Source: Glycomyces amatae (GTDB lineage: Bacteria > Actinomycetota > Actinomycetes > Mycobacteriales > Micromonosporaceae). From it: a stretch of DNA of 64,000 bases. The stretch spans positions 1-64,000 of the forward strand of contig NZ_JAJLQZ010000005.1 in NCBI RefSeq assembly GCF_020991375.1. The letters are read 5' to 3'. Positions 8,359 through 17,622 of this stretch are shown here, in pieces (positions within the stretch are counted from its first letter, which is position 1; every line of letters begins with the position of its first letter). The position numbers and the translations under genes are program-made. The notes below the pieces were generated by a model. The model saw nothing but the letters and a program-made list of their open reading frames with translations, had not been told where the DNA came from and made no database searches.

Positions 8359-9045
8359 TCAGACCGCCGGGACGGCGAAGATCTTGGCGGCGTCGTCGAC
8401 CGACAGCCGGATGGTCGCCGCGCCCGAGGTCACCGCGACCTGGCCGTCGAGCCGGTCGATCGCGACCTCCGCGCCCGGGTCCACGCCCGCGTCGTGCAGC
8501 GACGCCAGCAGCTCGGGGTGGGTCTGCGCCGACTCGCACAGGCGCGTCACGCGCACCTTCGCACCGGAGGAGACCACGCTCATCGGCCGCTCGTCGGCCT
8601 CGTGCCCGACCGCGACGGCCGCCGCGTCGAGCTCCTGGAGCCCGGGGATCGTGTTGCCGTACGGCGAGCGGGTGGGGTGCTGGAGCAGCTCGTACACGCG
8701 CTTCTCGACCGAGTCGCTCATCACGTGCTCCCACTTGCAGGCCTCTTCGTGGGCCTCGGTGTAGGACATCCCGATGACGTCGACCAGGAGCCGCTCGGCG
8801 AGCCGGTGCTTGCGCATCACCGCGACCGCCTGGCGGCGGCCCTCCTCGGTGAGCTCCAGGTGCCGGTCGCTCTTGACGTTGAGCAGGCCGTGGCGCTGCA
8901 TGCGCCCGACGGTCTGCGAGACGGTGGGGCCGCTCTGCTCGAGCCGCTCGGCGATCCGGGCGCGCAGCGCCGGCACGCCCTCCTCCTCGAGCTCGAGGAT
9001 GGTTCGCAGGTACATCTCAGTGGTGTCGACGAGGTCCGTGGTCAC
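8359..9045 (-). CDS. ideR: DtxR/IdeR-family iron-dependent transcriptional regulator
   Basis: 228 aa. N-terminal winged helix, dimerisation domain and C-terminal SH3-like domain. All metal ligands known from DtxR are present, shifted by one residue: M11, H80, E84, H99, C103, E106, H107 (EACKWEHVMSD). With Fe(II) it should bind iron boxes and repress iron-uptake genes. Start GTG 9045 with AAGGAA upstream. It lies downstream of sigB, as in mycobacteria and corynebacteria. No iron-box-like palindrome was recognised nearby. Confidence 0.95.
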   Translation of the reverse strand: MTTDLVDTTEMYLRTILELEEEGVPALRARIAERLEQSGPTVSQTVGRMQRHGLLNVKSDRHLELTEEGRRQAVAVMRKHRLAERLLVDVIGMSYTEAHEEACKWEHVMSDSVEKRVYELLQHPTRSPYGNTIPGLQELDAAAVAVGHEADERPMSVVSSGAKVRVTRLCESAQTHPELLASLHDAGVDPGAEVAIDRLDGQVAVTSGAATIRLSVDDAAKIFAVPAV

Positions 9046-9180
9046 AGCTTCGTTCCTTCACGTTGTCCGCCCGCAGGGCACCGAGCGGGGTGGGTCGGTA
9101 GCCGCCAGACCCCCTGTCCGCCTCAATGGTATACGGCCATCAGGCCGCATAACCACGCAGAGCCGGGGCGAACGCCGCGC

Positions 9181-10149
9181 TCAGGCCACGTAATCGGCGA
9201 GGCGGCCCGCGTAGTCGGGCTGGCGGAGGCGGTGCAGCGCGTTCTTCTCGATCTGCCGCACCCGCTCGCGGGAGAGGCCGAAGTCGGCGGAGACCTCTTC
9301 GAGGGTGCGCTGGCGCCCGTCGTCGATGCCGAAACGCAGGCGGAGCACGGTTTGTTCCCGCTCGGGCAGCGAGGCCAGCACGTTCGCGATGTGGCGGCGC
9401 AGCAGCGCGTACGACACCGCGTCCTCGCCGGCGTGCTCGCGCGGCAGGTGCGCGACCAGGTCGCCCAGGGCGGTCGAGTCGTCCTCGCCGACGGTCTGGT
9501 CCAGGCTCACCGGCTCCCGGTCGTAGGACATGAGCTCGAGGACCTTGCCGGGGGTGACGTCCAGCTCGGCGGCGATCTCCTCGTAGCGCGGCTCGCGGCC
9601 CAGCTCGGCCATGAGGTCCTGGCGCACGCGGTTCATCCGCTTGATCTGGTCCACGGTGTGGGCGGGCACCCGGATCGTGCGCGACTGGTCGGTCACGGCC
9701 CGGTTGATGGCCTGGCGGATCCACCAGGTGGCGTACGTGGAGAACTTGTAGCCCTTCTGGTAGTCGAACTTCTCGACGGCGCGGATGAGCCCGAGGTTGC
9801 CCTCCTGGATCAGGTCGAGCAGGCTCATCCCGGCACCGGAGTAGCGCTTGGCGACGGAGACGACCAGGCGCAGGTTCGACTCGAGCATCCGCTGCTTGGC
9901 CGCGCGGCCCTCGGCCGCGACGCGGGCCAGGTCCGAGCGGAGGTCGGGGTGGGTGATCTCGGCGATGCGGCACTCGGCCATGAGGCCGGCCTCGATGGCC
10001 TTGGCGCACTCGACCTCTTCGGAGGCGGTGAGCAGCCGGTGCTTGCCGATGCCGTTGAGATAGGCGCGAACCGGGTCGCCGGAGTACTCGGTCGCGCGCT
10101 GCGCCGGTCGCTGGGCCGGACGCTGACGGATGCTGTCGACAGGTGCCAT
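9181..10149 (-). CDS. sigB: RNA polymerase sigma factor, SigB type (group 2 sigma-70)
   Basis: 322 aa with sigma regions 1.2 ([11 protein letters not shown]), 2 ([34 protein letters not shown]), 3 and 4 ([18 protein letters not shown]). It lacks the long basic N-terminus of the primary sigma factor at 14598-16181, so it is a nonessential-type sigma close to mycobacterial SigB (323 aa). ATG 10149 is chosen because AAAGG lies eight bases upstream and the length matches; in-frame codons up to 10200 would add 17 residues without a ribosome site. Adjacent to ideR, the conserved arrangement. Confidence 0.93.
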   Translation of the reverse strand: MAPVDSIRQRPAQRPAQRATEYSGDPVRAYLNGIGKHRLLTASEEVECAKAIEAGLMAECRIAEITHPDLRSDLARVAAEGRAAKQRMLESNLRLVVSVAKRYSGAGMSLLDLIQEGNLGLIRAVEKFDYQKGYKFSTYATWWIRQAINRAVTDQSRTIRVPAHTVDQIKRMNRVRQDLMAELGREPRYEEIAAELDVTPGKVLELMSYDREPVSLDQTVGEDDSTALGDLVAHLPREHAGEDAVSYALLRRHIANVLASLPEREQTVLRLRFGIDDGRQRTLEEVSADFGLSRERVRQIEKNALHRLRQPDYAGRLADYVA

Positions 10150-10297
10150 CGAATTCGCCTTTCGCTGCATACCCCCCGTGCGGGAGAAACCGCACGTCAC
10201 CCCCGGTGGGCACCGGGTGTCGGGCTACCAGCTTGCAGCGGATCCGGGGCTTTGCGACCTCCCGGCCGCAAGGGTGGCACGAAGTCGGGAGACAGCG

Positions 10298-10936
10298 TCA
10301 GAATTTCGGTTTCGGGGCTTCCCAGCGATACCTGATGGCCACCATCCGTACGACGAAGACCGCCGCGATGGCGATCAGCATCAGCGTCCAGTGGCCGATC
10401 CGCGACTCCCACCGCTCGCCCACCGACACGATGACCGCGCCGATCACCGCCGCCATGGCGTAGAAGTCCTCGCGCAGGACCGCCGGGATCTCCTGGACCA
10501 GGACGTCCCGCAGGATGCCCCCGCCGATTCCGGAGAGTACACCGACGATGCAAGCCGCGTACACGGCGAAGCCGTACTCCAGGCCCTTGACGGTCCCGAC
10601 CACCGTGAACAGGGCCAGGCCCGCCGCGTCGAGCACGAGCATCGTCGCCCGCATGCGCGAGAGCGCCGGATGGAAGCGGAAGACGACCAGCGCGGCGGCC
10701 ACGGCCACGAGCGGGTAGCGCCAGTCGGTGAGCACCAGGGGCCTGGCGTCGATGAGGACGTCGCGCACCGCGCCGCCGCCGAGGGCGCACAGCACCCCGA
10801 TGACCACCACCCCGAACAGGTCCAGCCGCTTGCCGACCGCGGCGCTCGCGCCGGAGGCGGCGAAGACCGCGGTGCCGACCAGTTCGGCGACCAGGCTCAT
10901 CGTGTTCGCGTCGATCTCCACAGCATCAGGCCCCAC
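10298..10936 (-). CDS. TRIC/UPF0126-family membrane channel protein (YicG-like)
   Basis: 212 aa, about seven membrane helices. The two-repeat signature is clear: GGGAVRDVL and GGGILRDVL, the pseudo-symmetric motif of bacterial TRIC cation channels. It probably forms a trimeric K+/cation channel; transport has been shown only for some members. The start is GTG 10936. TATAAC at 10943-10948 lies six bases upstream, implying a leaderless mRNA. Internal starts at residues 7 (GTG) and 13 (ATG) cannot be excluded. Confidence 0.85.
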   Translation of the reverse strand: MGPDAVEIDANTMSLVAELVGTAVFAASGASAAVGKRLDLFGVVVIGVLCALGGGAVRDVLIDARPLVLTDWRYPLVAVAAALVVFRFHPALSRMRATMLVLDAAGLALFTVVGTVKGLEYGFAVYAACIVGVLSGIGGGILRDVLVQEIPAVLREDFYAMAAVIGAVIVSVGERWESRIGHWTLMLIAIAAVFVVRMVAIRYRWEAPKPKF

Positions 10937-10942
10937 CCGAGC

Positions 10943-10948
10943 GTTATA
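10943..10948 (-). promoter_or_regulatory. -10 hexamer TATAAC for a leaderless transcript
   Basis: On the minus strand TATAAC is followed by six bases and then the GTG at 10936. It is the best -10 match among the leaderless candidates here; the -35 is poor. Confidence 0.5.
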
Positions 10949-10993
10949 GCAGGTGGGGCCGGGTAGAACGGCTCGTCTCGCGGAAGGCGGAGA

Positions 10994-11269
10994 CTAGCCG
11001 CGCATCTTCTCGAAGATGTCCTTGCAGTTGGGGCAGATCGGGAAGCGGTCGGGATCGCGGGTGGGGACCCACATCTTCCCGCACAGCGCCTTCACCGGGA
11101 TGCCGTCGACCATAGCGGCCATGAGCTTGTCCTTGGGGACGTAGTGCGAGAAGCGGTCCTCGTCGCCGTCCTCGTAGGTGTAGTTCGGCTTGGTCTCGGT
11201 CTGCTCCTCGAGCAGGGTCGAGCCGGAACCGGTCGAATCGGATCCGCCAGTGGTGGGCAGCTCGCTCAC
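10994..11269 (-). CDS. DUF3039 family small protein
   Basis: 91 aa. A flexible Ser/Thr/Gly-rich N-terminus is followed by the conserved core (HYVPKDKLMAAMVDG, PVKALCGKMWVPTRDP, CPNCKDIFE). C82 and C85 together with C62 may bind zinc. Function unknown; the family is restricted to actinobacteria. GTG 11269 is preceded by GAGGAG. It runs in the same direction as the DUF3099 gene just upstream. Confidence 0.85.
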   Translation of the reverse strand: MSELPTTGGSDSTGSGSTLLEEQTETKPNYTYEDGDEDRFSHYVPKDKLMAAMVDGIPVKALCGKMWVPTRDPDRFPICPNCKDIFEKMRG

Positions 11270-11302
11270 GTCAACTCACTCCTCATTCGCGGGCAAGACC
11301 CG

Positions 11303-11650
11303 TCAATCTTGCCACGCCGGAGCCGATAACTCCGAATCGATCATGGGACGCTCGGGCGCCTCGAGCGTCCGGGCGCGTCGGCCCCGCCCCCCGAACCGGG
11401 GCGGCTTCTCCTTCGCCAGGCGGTCGTTCGCCAGCAGGACCGCCAGCCACGGCAGGACGGCCATGCCGACCGCGCACAGCGGCAGCCACACGACCAGGAA
11501 CGGCGCGTCGGCCATGACCAGGACGCCGCACAGGACCACCAGCACGATCCTGATGGACATCATGACGATGTACCGGGTCGTCCTGATCCGGCGCTCGTCC
11601 TCGACCGACATCACCGCGTCGGTGATGTTCACTGCCTTCTGCCGTGCCAC
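11303..11650 (-). CDS. DUF3099 family two-helix membrane protein
   Basis: 115 aa with the family start pattern ([20 protein letters not shown]), two hydrophobic helices (about 27-47 and 52-72) and a basic C-terminal tail. Function unknown. GTG 11650. It is divergent from dtd with only 41 bases between the starts. Confidence 0.85.
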   Translation of the reverse strand: MARQKAVNITDAVMSVEDERRIRTTRYIVMMSIRIVLVVLCGVLVMADAPFLVVWLPLCAVGMAVLPWLAVLLANDRLAKEKPPRFGGRGRRARTLEAPERPMIDSELSAPAWQD

Positions 11651-11691
11651 CCTTCGAGCGTACGCCTGGAGCGTGCGGCAGGATCGACGGC

Positions 11692-12114
11692 ATGAGAGCC
11701 GTGGTCCAGACCGTCAGCGAAGCCGAAGTCACCGTCGAGGGGAGGAGCGTCGGCGCCATCGGCGAGGGCCTCCTCGTCCTCCTGGGCGTCACCCACTCCG
11801 ACGGCGGCGACGAGGCCCGCTGGATCGCCGAGAAGATCTGGAGCCTCAGGATCATGCGCGACGAGCGGTCGGCATCCGATCTGGACGCGCCGGTACTCCT
11901 CGTCAGCCAGTTCACCCTCTACGCCGACACGCACAAAGGCCGCCGCCCTTCCTGGAACGCCGCCGCGCCCGCGCCGGCGGCCGAGCCCCTCGTCGAGGCC
12001 GTCGCCTCCCACCTGCGAGGACTCGGCGCCCGCGTCGAGACCGGCGAGTTCGGCGCCATGATGGAAGTGCGCAGTGTCAACGTCGGCCCCAACACGATCC
12101 TCCTGGAGCGCTGA
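11692..12114 (+). CDS. dtd: D-aminoacyl-tRNA deacylase
   Basis: 140 aa. Signature [17 protein letters not shown], and the C-terminal motif [11 protein letters not shown] with the cross-subunit Gly-cisPro loop. It hydrolyses D-amino acids from mischarged tRNA (also Gly from tRNA-Ala). ATG 11692 gives the normal family length; there is no Shine-Dalgarno, but CAGGAT ends seven bases upstream, so a leaderless mRNA is possible. Confidence 0.95.
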   Translation: MRAVVQTVSEAEVTVEGRSVGAIGEGLLVLLGVTHSDGGDEARWIAEKIWSLRIMRDERSASDLDAPVLLVSQFTLYADTHKGRRPSWNAAAPAPAAEPLVEAVASHLRGLGARVETGEFGAMMEVRSVNVGPNTILLER

Positions 12115-12134
12115 ACCCGCCCGCCGCCGCGGCC

Positions 12135-12140
12135 TAAAAT
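12135..12140 (+). promoter_or_regulatory. Candidate -10 TAAAAT of the helicase gene
   Basis: A consensus-like TAAAAT in GC-rich sequence, 35 bases before the ATG at 12175. No convincing -35. Confidence 0.4.
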
Positions 12141-12174
12141 CAACCGGGTCCGCCGCCGTCCGAGAGGAGCCCGC

Positions 12175-13884
12175 ATGATCCCGGCCGCCCCACCCGAAAC
12201 GCTTCCCTCGCTTCGGGTCTGGCAGCGCAAGGCAATGGTCTCCTACCATCGGGGTCAGGCGCGCGACTTCCTGGCCGTCGCCACGCCCGGCGCCGGCAAG
12301 ACCACGTTCGCGCTGCGCATCGCCTACGACCTGCTCGCCGACGGCACCGTCGACACCGTCACCGTCGTCTGCCCGACCGAGCACCTGAAGACCCAGTGGT
12401 CCGGCGCAGCCGCCCGCTTCGGCATCCAGCTCGACCCGGCCTTCAGGAACGCGCACGTCCACAACGCCGCCGACTACCACGGCGTGGTCGTCACCTACGC
12501 CCAGATCGGGGCCGACCCCGCGGTGCACCGCCGCCGCACCCTGGCCCGCCGGACCCTCGTCATCCTCGACGAGATCCACCACGCCGGGGACGCCCGCACC
12601 TGGGGCGAGGGCGTCCAGACCGCCTTCGACGAGGCCGAGCGCCGCCTGGCCCTGACCGGCACCCCCTTCCGCAGCGACGACAACCCGATCCCGTTCGTGG
12701 AGTACGAGGAGGACCCCGACGGCACGAAGCGCTCGCGCCCCGACGCCCTCTACGGCTACCGGGACGCCCTGGCCGACGGCGTGGTCCGCCCCGTCATGTT
12801 CATGGCCTACTCGGGCGAGACGAAGTGGCGCTCCAGCGCGGGCGACGAGCTCGCCGTGCGGCTGGGCCAGCCGCTCACCAAGGACCTGACGAGCCAGGCC
12901 TGGCGCACCGCGCTCGACCCGGCGGGGGAGTGGATCAAGCAGGTCATCCGGGCCGCCGACCGGCGCCTCTCCTCGCTGCGCGCGGCGGGCATCCCCGACG
13001 CGGGCGGGCTCATCATCGCCTCCGACCAGGACAGCGCGCGCGCCTACGCGGGGATCCTCAAGCGCACCACCGGCAAGAGCGCCACCATCGTCCTTTCGGA
13101 TGATGTGGGCTCCTCCGATCGGATCGCCAAGTTCGCCGAGTCCGATGAGGAGTGGCTGGTCGCCGTCCGCATGGTCTCCGAGGGCGTCGACATCCCGCGC
13201 CTGTCGGTGGGCGTCTACGCCACCAACGCCCACACGCCGCTGTACTTCGCGCAGGCCATCGGCCGCTTCGTGCGCTCCCGCCGGCCCGGCGAGACCGCCT
13301 CGGTGTTCCTGCCCAGCGTCATCCCGCTGCTGAGCCTGGCCGAGAACCTCGAGGCCGACCGCGACCACGTCATCAAGGCCAAGTCCGAGGACGCCGACCC
13401 CGAACTGCTGCTGGAGCAGGCGCAGCGGGTGCTCGACGAGGGCACCGAGCTCGGCGGCCAGCGCGAGACCCTGGAGTCGAGCGCCGAACTCGACCAGGTG
13501 ATCTTCGACGGCGGCTCGTTCGGCCTGCCGGTGCAGGCCGGCAGCGCCGAGGAGCAGGAGTACCTGGGCCTGCCCGGGCTCCTGACGCAGGAGCAGGTGC
13601 ACCTGCTGCTCCAGAAGCGCCAGCGCGAGCAGCTGGCCAAGCAGAAGAGCGGGCCGCGCCCCCAGGCTCCCGAGCGCCCCGCCGAACCGGCGATGACCAA
13701 CGCGCAGAAGCGCCTCAAGCTGCGCAAGCAGCTGAACGCGCTCGTGGGCGCCCGCTCGTTCGCCACGAACGAGCCGCACGGGAAGATCCACGCGAAGCTG
13801 CGGTCCTCCTGCGGCGGCCCTCCGAGCGCCCAGGCGACCATCGAGCAGCTGGAGGAGCGGATCGCGACGATCCGCTCCTGGTGA
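12175..13884 (+). CDS. Superfamily 2 DEAD/DEAH-box helicase
   Basis: 569 aa. Motif I ATPGAGKT (about 36-43), motif II DEIHH, motif III LTGTPFRSD and motif VI QAIGRFVRSRR are all present, so ATP hydrolysis should be intact. The C-terminal 150 residues are Gln/Glu/Lys-rich and helical, with no recognised domain. It is a compact type III restriction/UvrB-like helicase conserved in actinobacteria next to dtd and sigA; its nucleic-acid substrate is unknown. Ribosome site GAGAGGAG upstream of ATG 12175. Two strong hairpins follow the stop. Confidence 0.88.
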   Translation: MIPAAPPETLPSLRVWQRKAMVSYHRGQARDFLAVATPGAGKTTFALRIAYDLLADGTVDTVTVVCPTEHLKTQWSGAAARFGIQLDPAFRNAHVHNAADYHGVVVTYAQIGADPAVHRRRTLARRTLVILDEIHHAGDARTWGEGVQTAFDEAERRLALTGTPFRSDDNPIPFVEYEEDPDGTKRSRPDALYGYRDALADGVVRPVMFMAYSGETKWRSSAGDELAVRLGQPLTKDLTSQAWRTALDPAGEWIKQVIRAADRRLSSLRAAGIPDAGGLIIASDQDSARAYAGILKRTTGKSATIVLSDDVGSSDRIAKFAESDEEWLVAVRMVSEGVDIPRLSVGVYATNAHTPLYFAQAIGRFVRSRRPGETASVFLPSVIPLLSLAENLEADRDHVIKAKSEDADPELLLEQAQRVLDEGTELGGQRETLESSAELDQVIFDGGSFGLPVQAGSAEEQEYLGLPGLLTQEQVHLLLQKRQREQLAKQKSGPRPQAPERPAEPAMTNAQKRLKLRKQLNALVGARSFATNEPHGKIHAKLRSSCGGPPSAQATIEQLEERIATIRSW

Positions 13885-13904
13885 GCCCCCGGAGGGCCCG
13901 AACG

Positions 13905-13942
13905 CGCCGAAGGGCGGCCGGTCTCCCGGCCGCCCTTCGGCG
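13905..13942. terminator. 17-bp hairpin terminator 1 (convergent genes)
   Basis: Perfect 17-bp stem (13905-13921 with 13926-13942), TCTC loop, 20 bases after the helicase stop. Confidence 0.75.
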
Positions 13943-13985
13943 TCGGCGCCGCGGCAGCGGCGCCCCGTTCTTCACCTGTACGTGT

Positions 13986-14017
13986 GAGGGCCCGGGCGGT
14001 CTCCCGCCCGGGCCCTC
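13986..14017. terminator. 14-bp hairpin terminator 2 (convergent genes)
   Basis: Perfect 14-bp stem (13986-13999 with 14004-14017) with the same TCTC loop as the first hairpin, just before the end of the minus-strand DUF7455 gene. Confidence 0.75.
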
Positions 14018-14036
14018 CCCTAAGTCTGCGTGGGCG

Positions 14037-14276
14037 TCAGTTCTCAGAGGCCATGAGGTCGGTGCCCCGCCACTCGAATTCGGGGTCTGCCGTGAAGTCG
14101 ATGGCGATCGGCACGAGCTTCTCAGCGAACTGGTTCGCGTGGTGACCGCAGAAGACGAGGTCGCCGCCTTCGGCCAGGGTCACGCGAAGCTTCGCCGCGG
14201 CGCTACACCGATCGCAGCGCTCGCCCGCGATCGGACGTTCCTCCGTCTGGGGCGGGGGCGTCAGGGTGGATGTCAT
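14037..14276 (-). CDS. DUF7455 family small zinc-ribbon-like protein
   Basis: 79 aa. The core has CDRC (21-24) and CGHH (43-46), suggesting a bound zinc ion. Function unknown; small proteins of this family sit beside the primary sigma gene in many actinobacteria. ATG 14276 has GGAGG six bases upstream. It lies downstream of sigA on the same strand but is separated by 321 bases containing a palindrome, so it probably has its own promoter. Confidence 0.85.
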   Translation of the reverse strand: MTSTLTPPPQTEERPIAGERCDRCSAAAKLRVTLAEGGDLVFCGHHANQFAEKLVPIAIDFTADPEFEWRGTDLMASEN

Positions 14277-14597
14277 ACCAGGTCCTCCGCTGCGTTCGGT
14301 CGCTGTGTCTATGACACAGATGGATACTTACGTCGAACCGTTGACCGGCTCGTTCCGTTCAACGCCTGCACTGTACTACCTCTTCCCGACACCGACCGAC
14401 TGAGACTCGGCTCACTCGGCGGCTCGCTCGCGATAGTTGCTCCACACCGTAGCCCACGGAACGGCGATCGACAACCCGGCGCGTCCTGTGGGTACCCACC
14501 CGTTCGGGTGATACACCCCCGCTCGCGGCCTTGTTCGAAAAGCGAGTCCGCAAGCGCGGGCGGTGAAAAGCGAGTTTCGCGGCCCTGATCGAGGTAG
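14277..14597. other. 321-bp intergenic region between sigA and the DUF7455 gene
   Basis: No credible gene. It holds the palindrome at 14303-14319 and two copies of AAAAGCGAGT about 30 bases apart near the sigA stop. No strong terminator stem for sigA was found. Confidence 0.5.
14303..14319. promoter_or_regulatory. Perfect 7-bp inverted repeat, possible operator
   Basis: CTGTGTC-TAT-GACACAG, 27 bases upstream of the DUF7455 start. Its symmetry and position suit a dimeric repressor, but no regulator can be named. Confidence 0.4.
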
Positions 14598-16181
14598 TCA
14601 GTCGAGGTAGTCGCGCAGGACCTGGGAGCGGGACGGATGACGCAATTTGGACATCGTCTTCGACTCGATCTGGCGGATCCGCTCGCGGGTGACGCCGTAG
14701 ACCTGTCCGATCTCGTCCAGGGTCCGCGGCTGGCCGTCGGTGAGTCCGAAGCGCAGCCGCACGACGCCCGCCTCGCGCTCGGAGAGGGTCTGGAGCACCT
14801 GCTGGAGCTGGCCCTGGAGGAGCGAGAAGGAGACCGCGTCGACGGCCACAATGGCCTCGGAGTCCTCGATGAAGTCGCCGAGCTGGCTGTCGCCCTCGTC
14901 GCCGATGGTCTGGTCGAGGCTGATCGGCTCGCGCGCGTACTGCTGGATCTCGAGGACCTTCTCCGGGGAGATGTCCATCTCCTTGGCCAGCTCGTCGGGG
15001 CTGGGCTCGCGGCCGAGGTCCTGGAGCAGCTCGCGCTGTATGCGGCCGAGCTTGTTGATGACCTCCACCATGTGGACCGGTATGCGGATGGTCCGCGCCT
15101 GGTCGGCCATGGCGCGGGTGATGGCCTGCCGGATCCACCAGGTGGCGTACGTGGAGAACTTGTAGCCCTTGGTGTAGTCGAACTTCTCGACGGCGCGGAT
15201 GAGGCCGAGGTTGCCCTCCTGGATCAGGTCCAGGAACGCCATGCCGCGGCCGGTGTAGCGCTTGGCGAGCGAGACGACGAGGCGGAGGTTCGCCTCCAGG
15301 AGGTGGTCCTTGGCGCGGTCGCCGTCGCGGATGATCCACTCGAGGTCCCGGCGCATCTGCGTGGGGATCTCCTCGCCGCCCTCCTTGAGCTGCTTGAGGC
15401 GCTCGACGGCGTACAGGCCGGCCTCGATGCGCTTGGCGAGCTCGACCTCCTGGGCCGCGTTGAGGAGCGGGACCTTGCCGATCTGCTTGAGGTAGGCGCG
15501 GACCGAGTCGGCCGAGGCGGTCATCTCGGCGTCCTTGCGAGCCTGCTTGAGCGCTTCGGAGTCCTCCTCGTCCCACTCGAAGCCGTCCTCGTCGTCGCCG
15601 TCCTCGTCGTCCTTCTTGGACTTGCCGCGGGTCGCCGCCTTCTTCGCGGCCTTCTTGCGGGAGGCCTTCTTGGCGGGGGCCGCCGCGGCGGCCTCGGCGA
15701 GCGCGTCGTCGTCGGCGCCCGCGTTCAGCTCGGCCTCGTCGGGCTCCTCGCCCTCGGCGGGCTTCTTCGGGGCGGCCTTCTTGACGGCCTTCTTGGCGGT
15801 CGCCTTCTTCGCGGTCTTCTTGGCCGCCTTCTTGACCGGGGCGGCCTCGTCGGCATCGACCACGGCGGCGGCCTTCTTCGCAGTCGTCTTCTTCGCCGTG
15901 GCCTTCTTGGCGGTCTTGGCGGTGGCGGTGCGCGAGGAGGTGGCGGTGCGGGCGGCGGGGACGCGCTTGCGCGTGGAGGAGGAGCCGTCCACGACCACGG
16001 TGACGTCGGCCTCGGCGAGCGCGCGCAGGACCTTCTTGCCCTCGGCGGGGGAGGCCTGCACCGACTCGAGGACCTGAGCGACTGTCGCGGACGTCAGCTG
16101 CCCGTTGCTCTCTCGGGCCAGAGCGAGCAGCGAGTCGGTCAGGGAATTGACGTCTGTGCCGGTGGGACGTGCGTCAGTCAC
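14598..16181 (-). CDS. sigA: Primary RNA polymerase sigma factor (HrdB/SigA)
   Basis: 527 aa. An N-terminal region 1.1-like segment is followed by a long Lys/Ala tract of AKK-type repeats and acidic blocks (about 65-200). Then come sigma regions 1.2 to 4: [44 protein letters not shown], and region 4.2 [23 protein letters not shown] 16181 is chosen because GGAAGG lies six bases upstream; the open frame extends 31 codons further without a start signal. The basic N-terminus is shared with Streptomyces HrdB and mycobacterial SigA. It recognises the main -10/-35 promoters. Confidence 0.95.
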   Translation of the reverse strand: MTDARPTGTDVNSLTDSLLALARESNGQLTSATVAQVLESVQASPAEGKKVLRALAEADVTVVVDGSSSTRKRVPAARTATSSRTATAKTAKKATAKKTTAKKAAAVVDADEAAPVKKAAKKTAKKATAKKAVKKAAPKKPAEGEEPDEAELNAGADDDALAEAAAAAPAKKASRKKAAKKAATRGKSKKDDEDGDDEDGFEWDEEDSEALKQARKDAEMTASADSVRAYLKQIGKVPLLNAAQEVELAKRIEAGLYAVERLKQLKEGGEEIPTQMRRDLEWIIRDGDRAKDHLLEANLRLVVSLAKRYTGRGMAFLDLIQEGNLGLIRAVEKFDYTKGYKFSTYATWWIRQAITRAMADQARTIRIPVHMVEVINKLGRIQRELLQDLGREPSPDELAKEMDISPEKVLEIQQYAREPISLDQTIGDEGDSQLGDFIEDSEAIVAVDAVSFSLLQGQLQQVLQTLSEREAGVVRLRFGLTDGQPRTLDEIGQVYGVTRERIRQIESKTMSKLRHPSRSQVLRDYLD

Positions 16182-16290
16182 GAGCAACCTTCCGAGGCAA
16201 TGGCGGGCACGGCGCGGCCGGGCTCCATGGCGGGTGAGCGTTGGATATTGGATCGGCAGCCCAGGTCGGCACACGACCGGGCAGGCGTGA

Positions 16291-16296
16291 ATTGTA
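16291..16296 (-). promoter_or_regulatory. Candidate -10 TACAAT of sigA
   Basis: On the minus strand TACAAT lies about 110 bases before the sigA start, implying an untranslated leader near 100 nt. The -35 is weak. Confidence 0.45.
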
Positions 16297-16391
16297 GCGC
16301 CGAAATTCGCTATCGGCCCGTCCGTGGTGCTGTTTCGAGCTGAGTTTCCGCATTTTCAGTTTCAGTGTCGCGGGCCGGGGGCGGCGGCGTC

Positions 16392-16904
16392 CTATTCTAC
16401 CGCGCAGGTGCCCTCGGGCGGCTCGATGCCGCCGCTCTGCGCGAACGACTGGCGCGCGTCGGAGGTGGATCGGACCTCCTGGAAGCCGTCGCCGAGGATG
16501 ATGGTGATGGGCTTGTCCCAGTCGAGGGAGAACTCCTGGCGCCCGCCGAGGAAGTACGCGTGCGCGTGGACGCCCGAGGCGAACTGCTCGGGTCCGAAGA
16601 ACACGACCGCGGGCTCCTCGACCTTCTCGTCGGTGTCGCCCACTTCGGTGACGACGAACCCGCGGTCCTCCAATTGGGAGGCGGCCTGCTCGCCCAGGCC
16701 GGTGCGGTCGGTGCCGTTGAGGACGACCACCTCGATCTCGGAGGGGTCCGGGATGGGCGCGGTCTTGATCTCCACGGCGCCCGGTTCGCAGTCGTCGCTC
16801 GCCGACACCTGCGAGTCGTTCCGGATCGCCCACAACGTGACCAGACCCGCCACCAGCGCCAATGCGCACAACACCGTCAACGCGCGGATACGAGCGATAC
16901 GCAC
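16392..16904 (-). CDS. cei: LytR C-terminal domain envelope protein (Cei-like)
   Basis: 170 aa. An N-terminal signal anchor (about 8-27) precedes an extracytoplasmic LytR_C domain (VVVLNGTDRTGLGEQAASQLEDRG). The mycobacterial homologue Rv2700 (Cei) has the same place upstream of sigA and is needed for envelope integrity. Two cysteines (C39 and C167) could pair outside the cell. GTG 16904 follows GGGGAGG. It is divergent from the DUF4193 gene. Confidence 0.85.
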   Translation of the reverse strand: MRIARIRALTVLCALALVAGLVTLWAIRNDSQVSASDDCEPGAVEIKTAPIPDPSEIEVVVLNGTDRTGLGEQAASQLEDRGFVVTEVGDTDEKVEEPAVVFFGPEQFASGVHAHAYFLGGRQEFSLDWDKPITIILGDGFQEVRSTSDARQSFAQSGGIEPPEGTCAVE

Positions 16905-17256
16905 GGCTGCCTCCCCGAATCTCCAGAACAGAGCGAACTGATCTCCGGCCCTTAGACGAGCCGACGCCCCGAAAACGTTGCCATGGGAAGGCTATCGTGC
17001 GCAGGACCTCCCCGTGGGCGAGAGGCGGTACACTCGCTCTCCCTGCCACGTAAGTGTTGTTCACCACAATGGGGATGAAAAAGTGGGGGGCATCGTGTAT
17101 AGGAATGGACTGCACGCGGTAAGGTACGCCGCCTGCAGGGACGGAACCGAACCCGCCAGGAACCCGAGCCGAGCCGCCGTGTCACCCGAACACTCCGGCG
17201 GCACCCGTCGCGCTCGGGTCCGGAGCCGCAGAAGCAACCAATGGGAGTGGAAAACG
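16905..17256. other. 352-bp divergent intergenic region
   Basis: It must carry the promoters for cei (minus) and DUF4193 (plus). The only less GC-rich part is 17045-17110. No -35/-10 pair stood out and no structured RNA was recognised. A 15-codon frame at 17075-17122 is not supported. Confidence 0.5.
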
Positions 17257-17553
17257 ATGGCAACCGACTACGACGCCCCGCGCCGGGACAAGGAAGAGAA
17301 CGCCGGCCCCGACGGCATCGAGGCCCTTGCCAAGGGACGCACCGATCAATCGGGGTCGGTGGACGTCGACGAGGCGGAGGTGGCCGAGAACTTCGAGCTG
17401 CCGGGGGCCGACCTCGGCGACGAGGAGCTGTCCGTCAAGGTGCTGCCCATGCAGCAGGACGAGTTCCGATGCTCGAGCTGCTTCCTGGTCCACCACCGCA
17501 GCCAGTTCGCCAAGGAGAAGAACGGCCAGCCGGTCTGCAAGGACTGCGCGTAA
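17257..17553 (+). CDS. DUF4193 family zinc-ribbon protein
   Basis: 98 aa. An acidic N-terminal two thirds precedes a C-terminal CSSC...CKDC zinc ribbon (FRCSSCFLVHHRSQFA). Function unknown; Rv2699c is the mycobacterial homologue in the same place. ATG 17257, with GGGAG nine bases upstream. Confidence 0.9.
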   Translation: MATDYDAPRRDKEENAGPDGIEALAKGRTDQSGSVDVDEAEVAENFELPGADLGDEELSVKVLPMQQDEFRCSSCFLVHHRSQFAKEKNGQPVCKDCA

Positions 17554-17580
17554 GCACTGAACCGACCCCTCAGACGGCGC

Positions 17581-17608
17581 ACGGCTCGCGGGTCCGCCCG
17601 CGGGCCGT
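17581..17608. terminator. Hairpin between convergent DUF4193 and DUF3093 genes
   Basis: 12-bp stem with one G-T pair (17581-17592 with 17597-17608) and a TCCG tetraloop. Confidence 0.65.
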
Positions 17609-17622
17609 ATCGCTGCCCGGGG

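Noticed and set aside
17075-17122. A 15-codon frame starting ATGAAAAAGTGG
   Set aside because: Too short, no conserved context or ribosome site; may lie in the leader of the DUF4193 gene.
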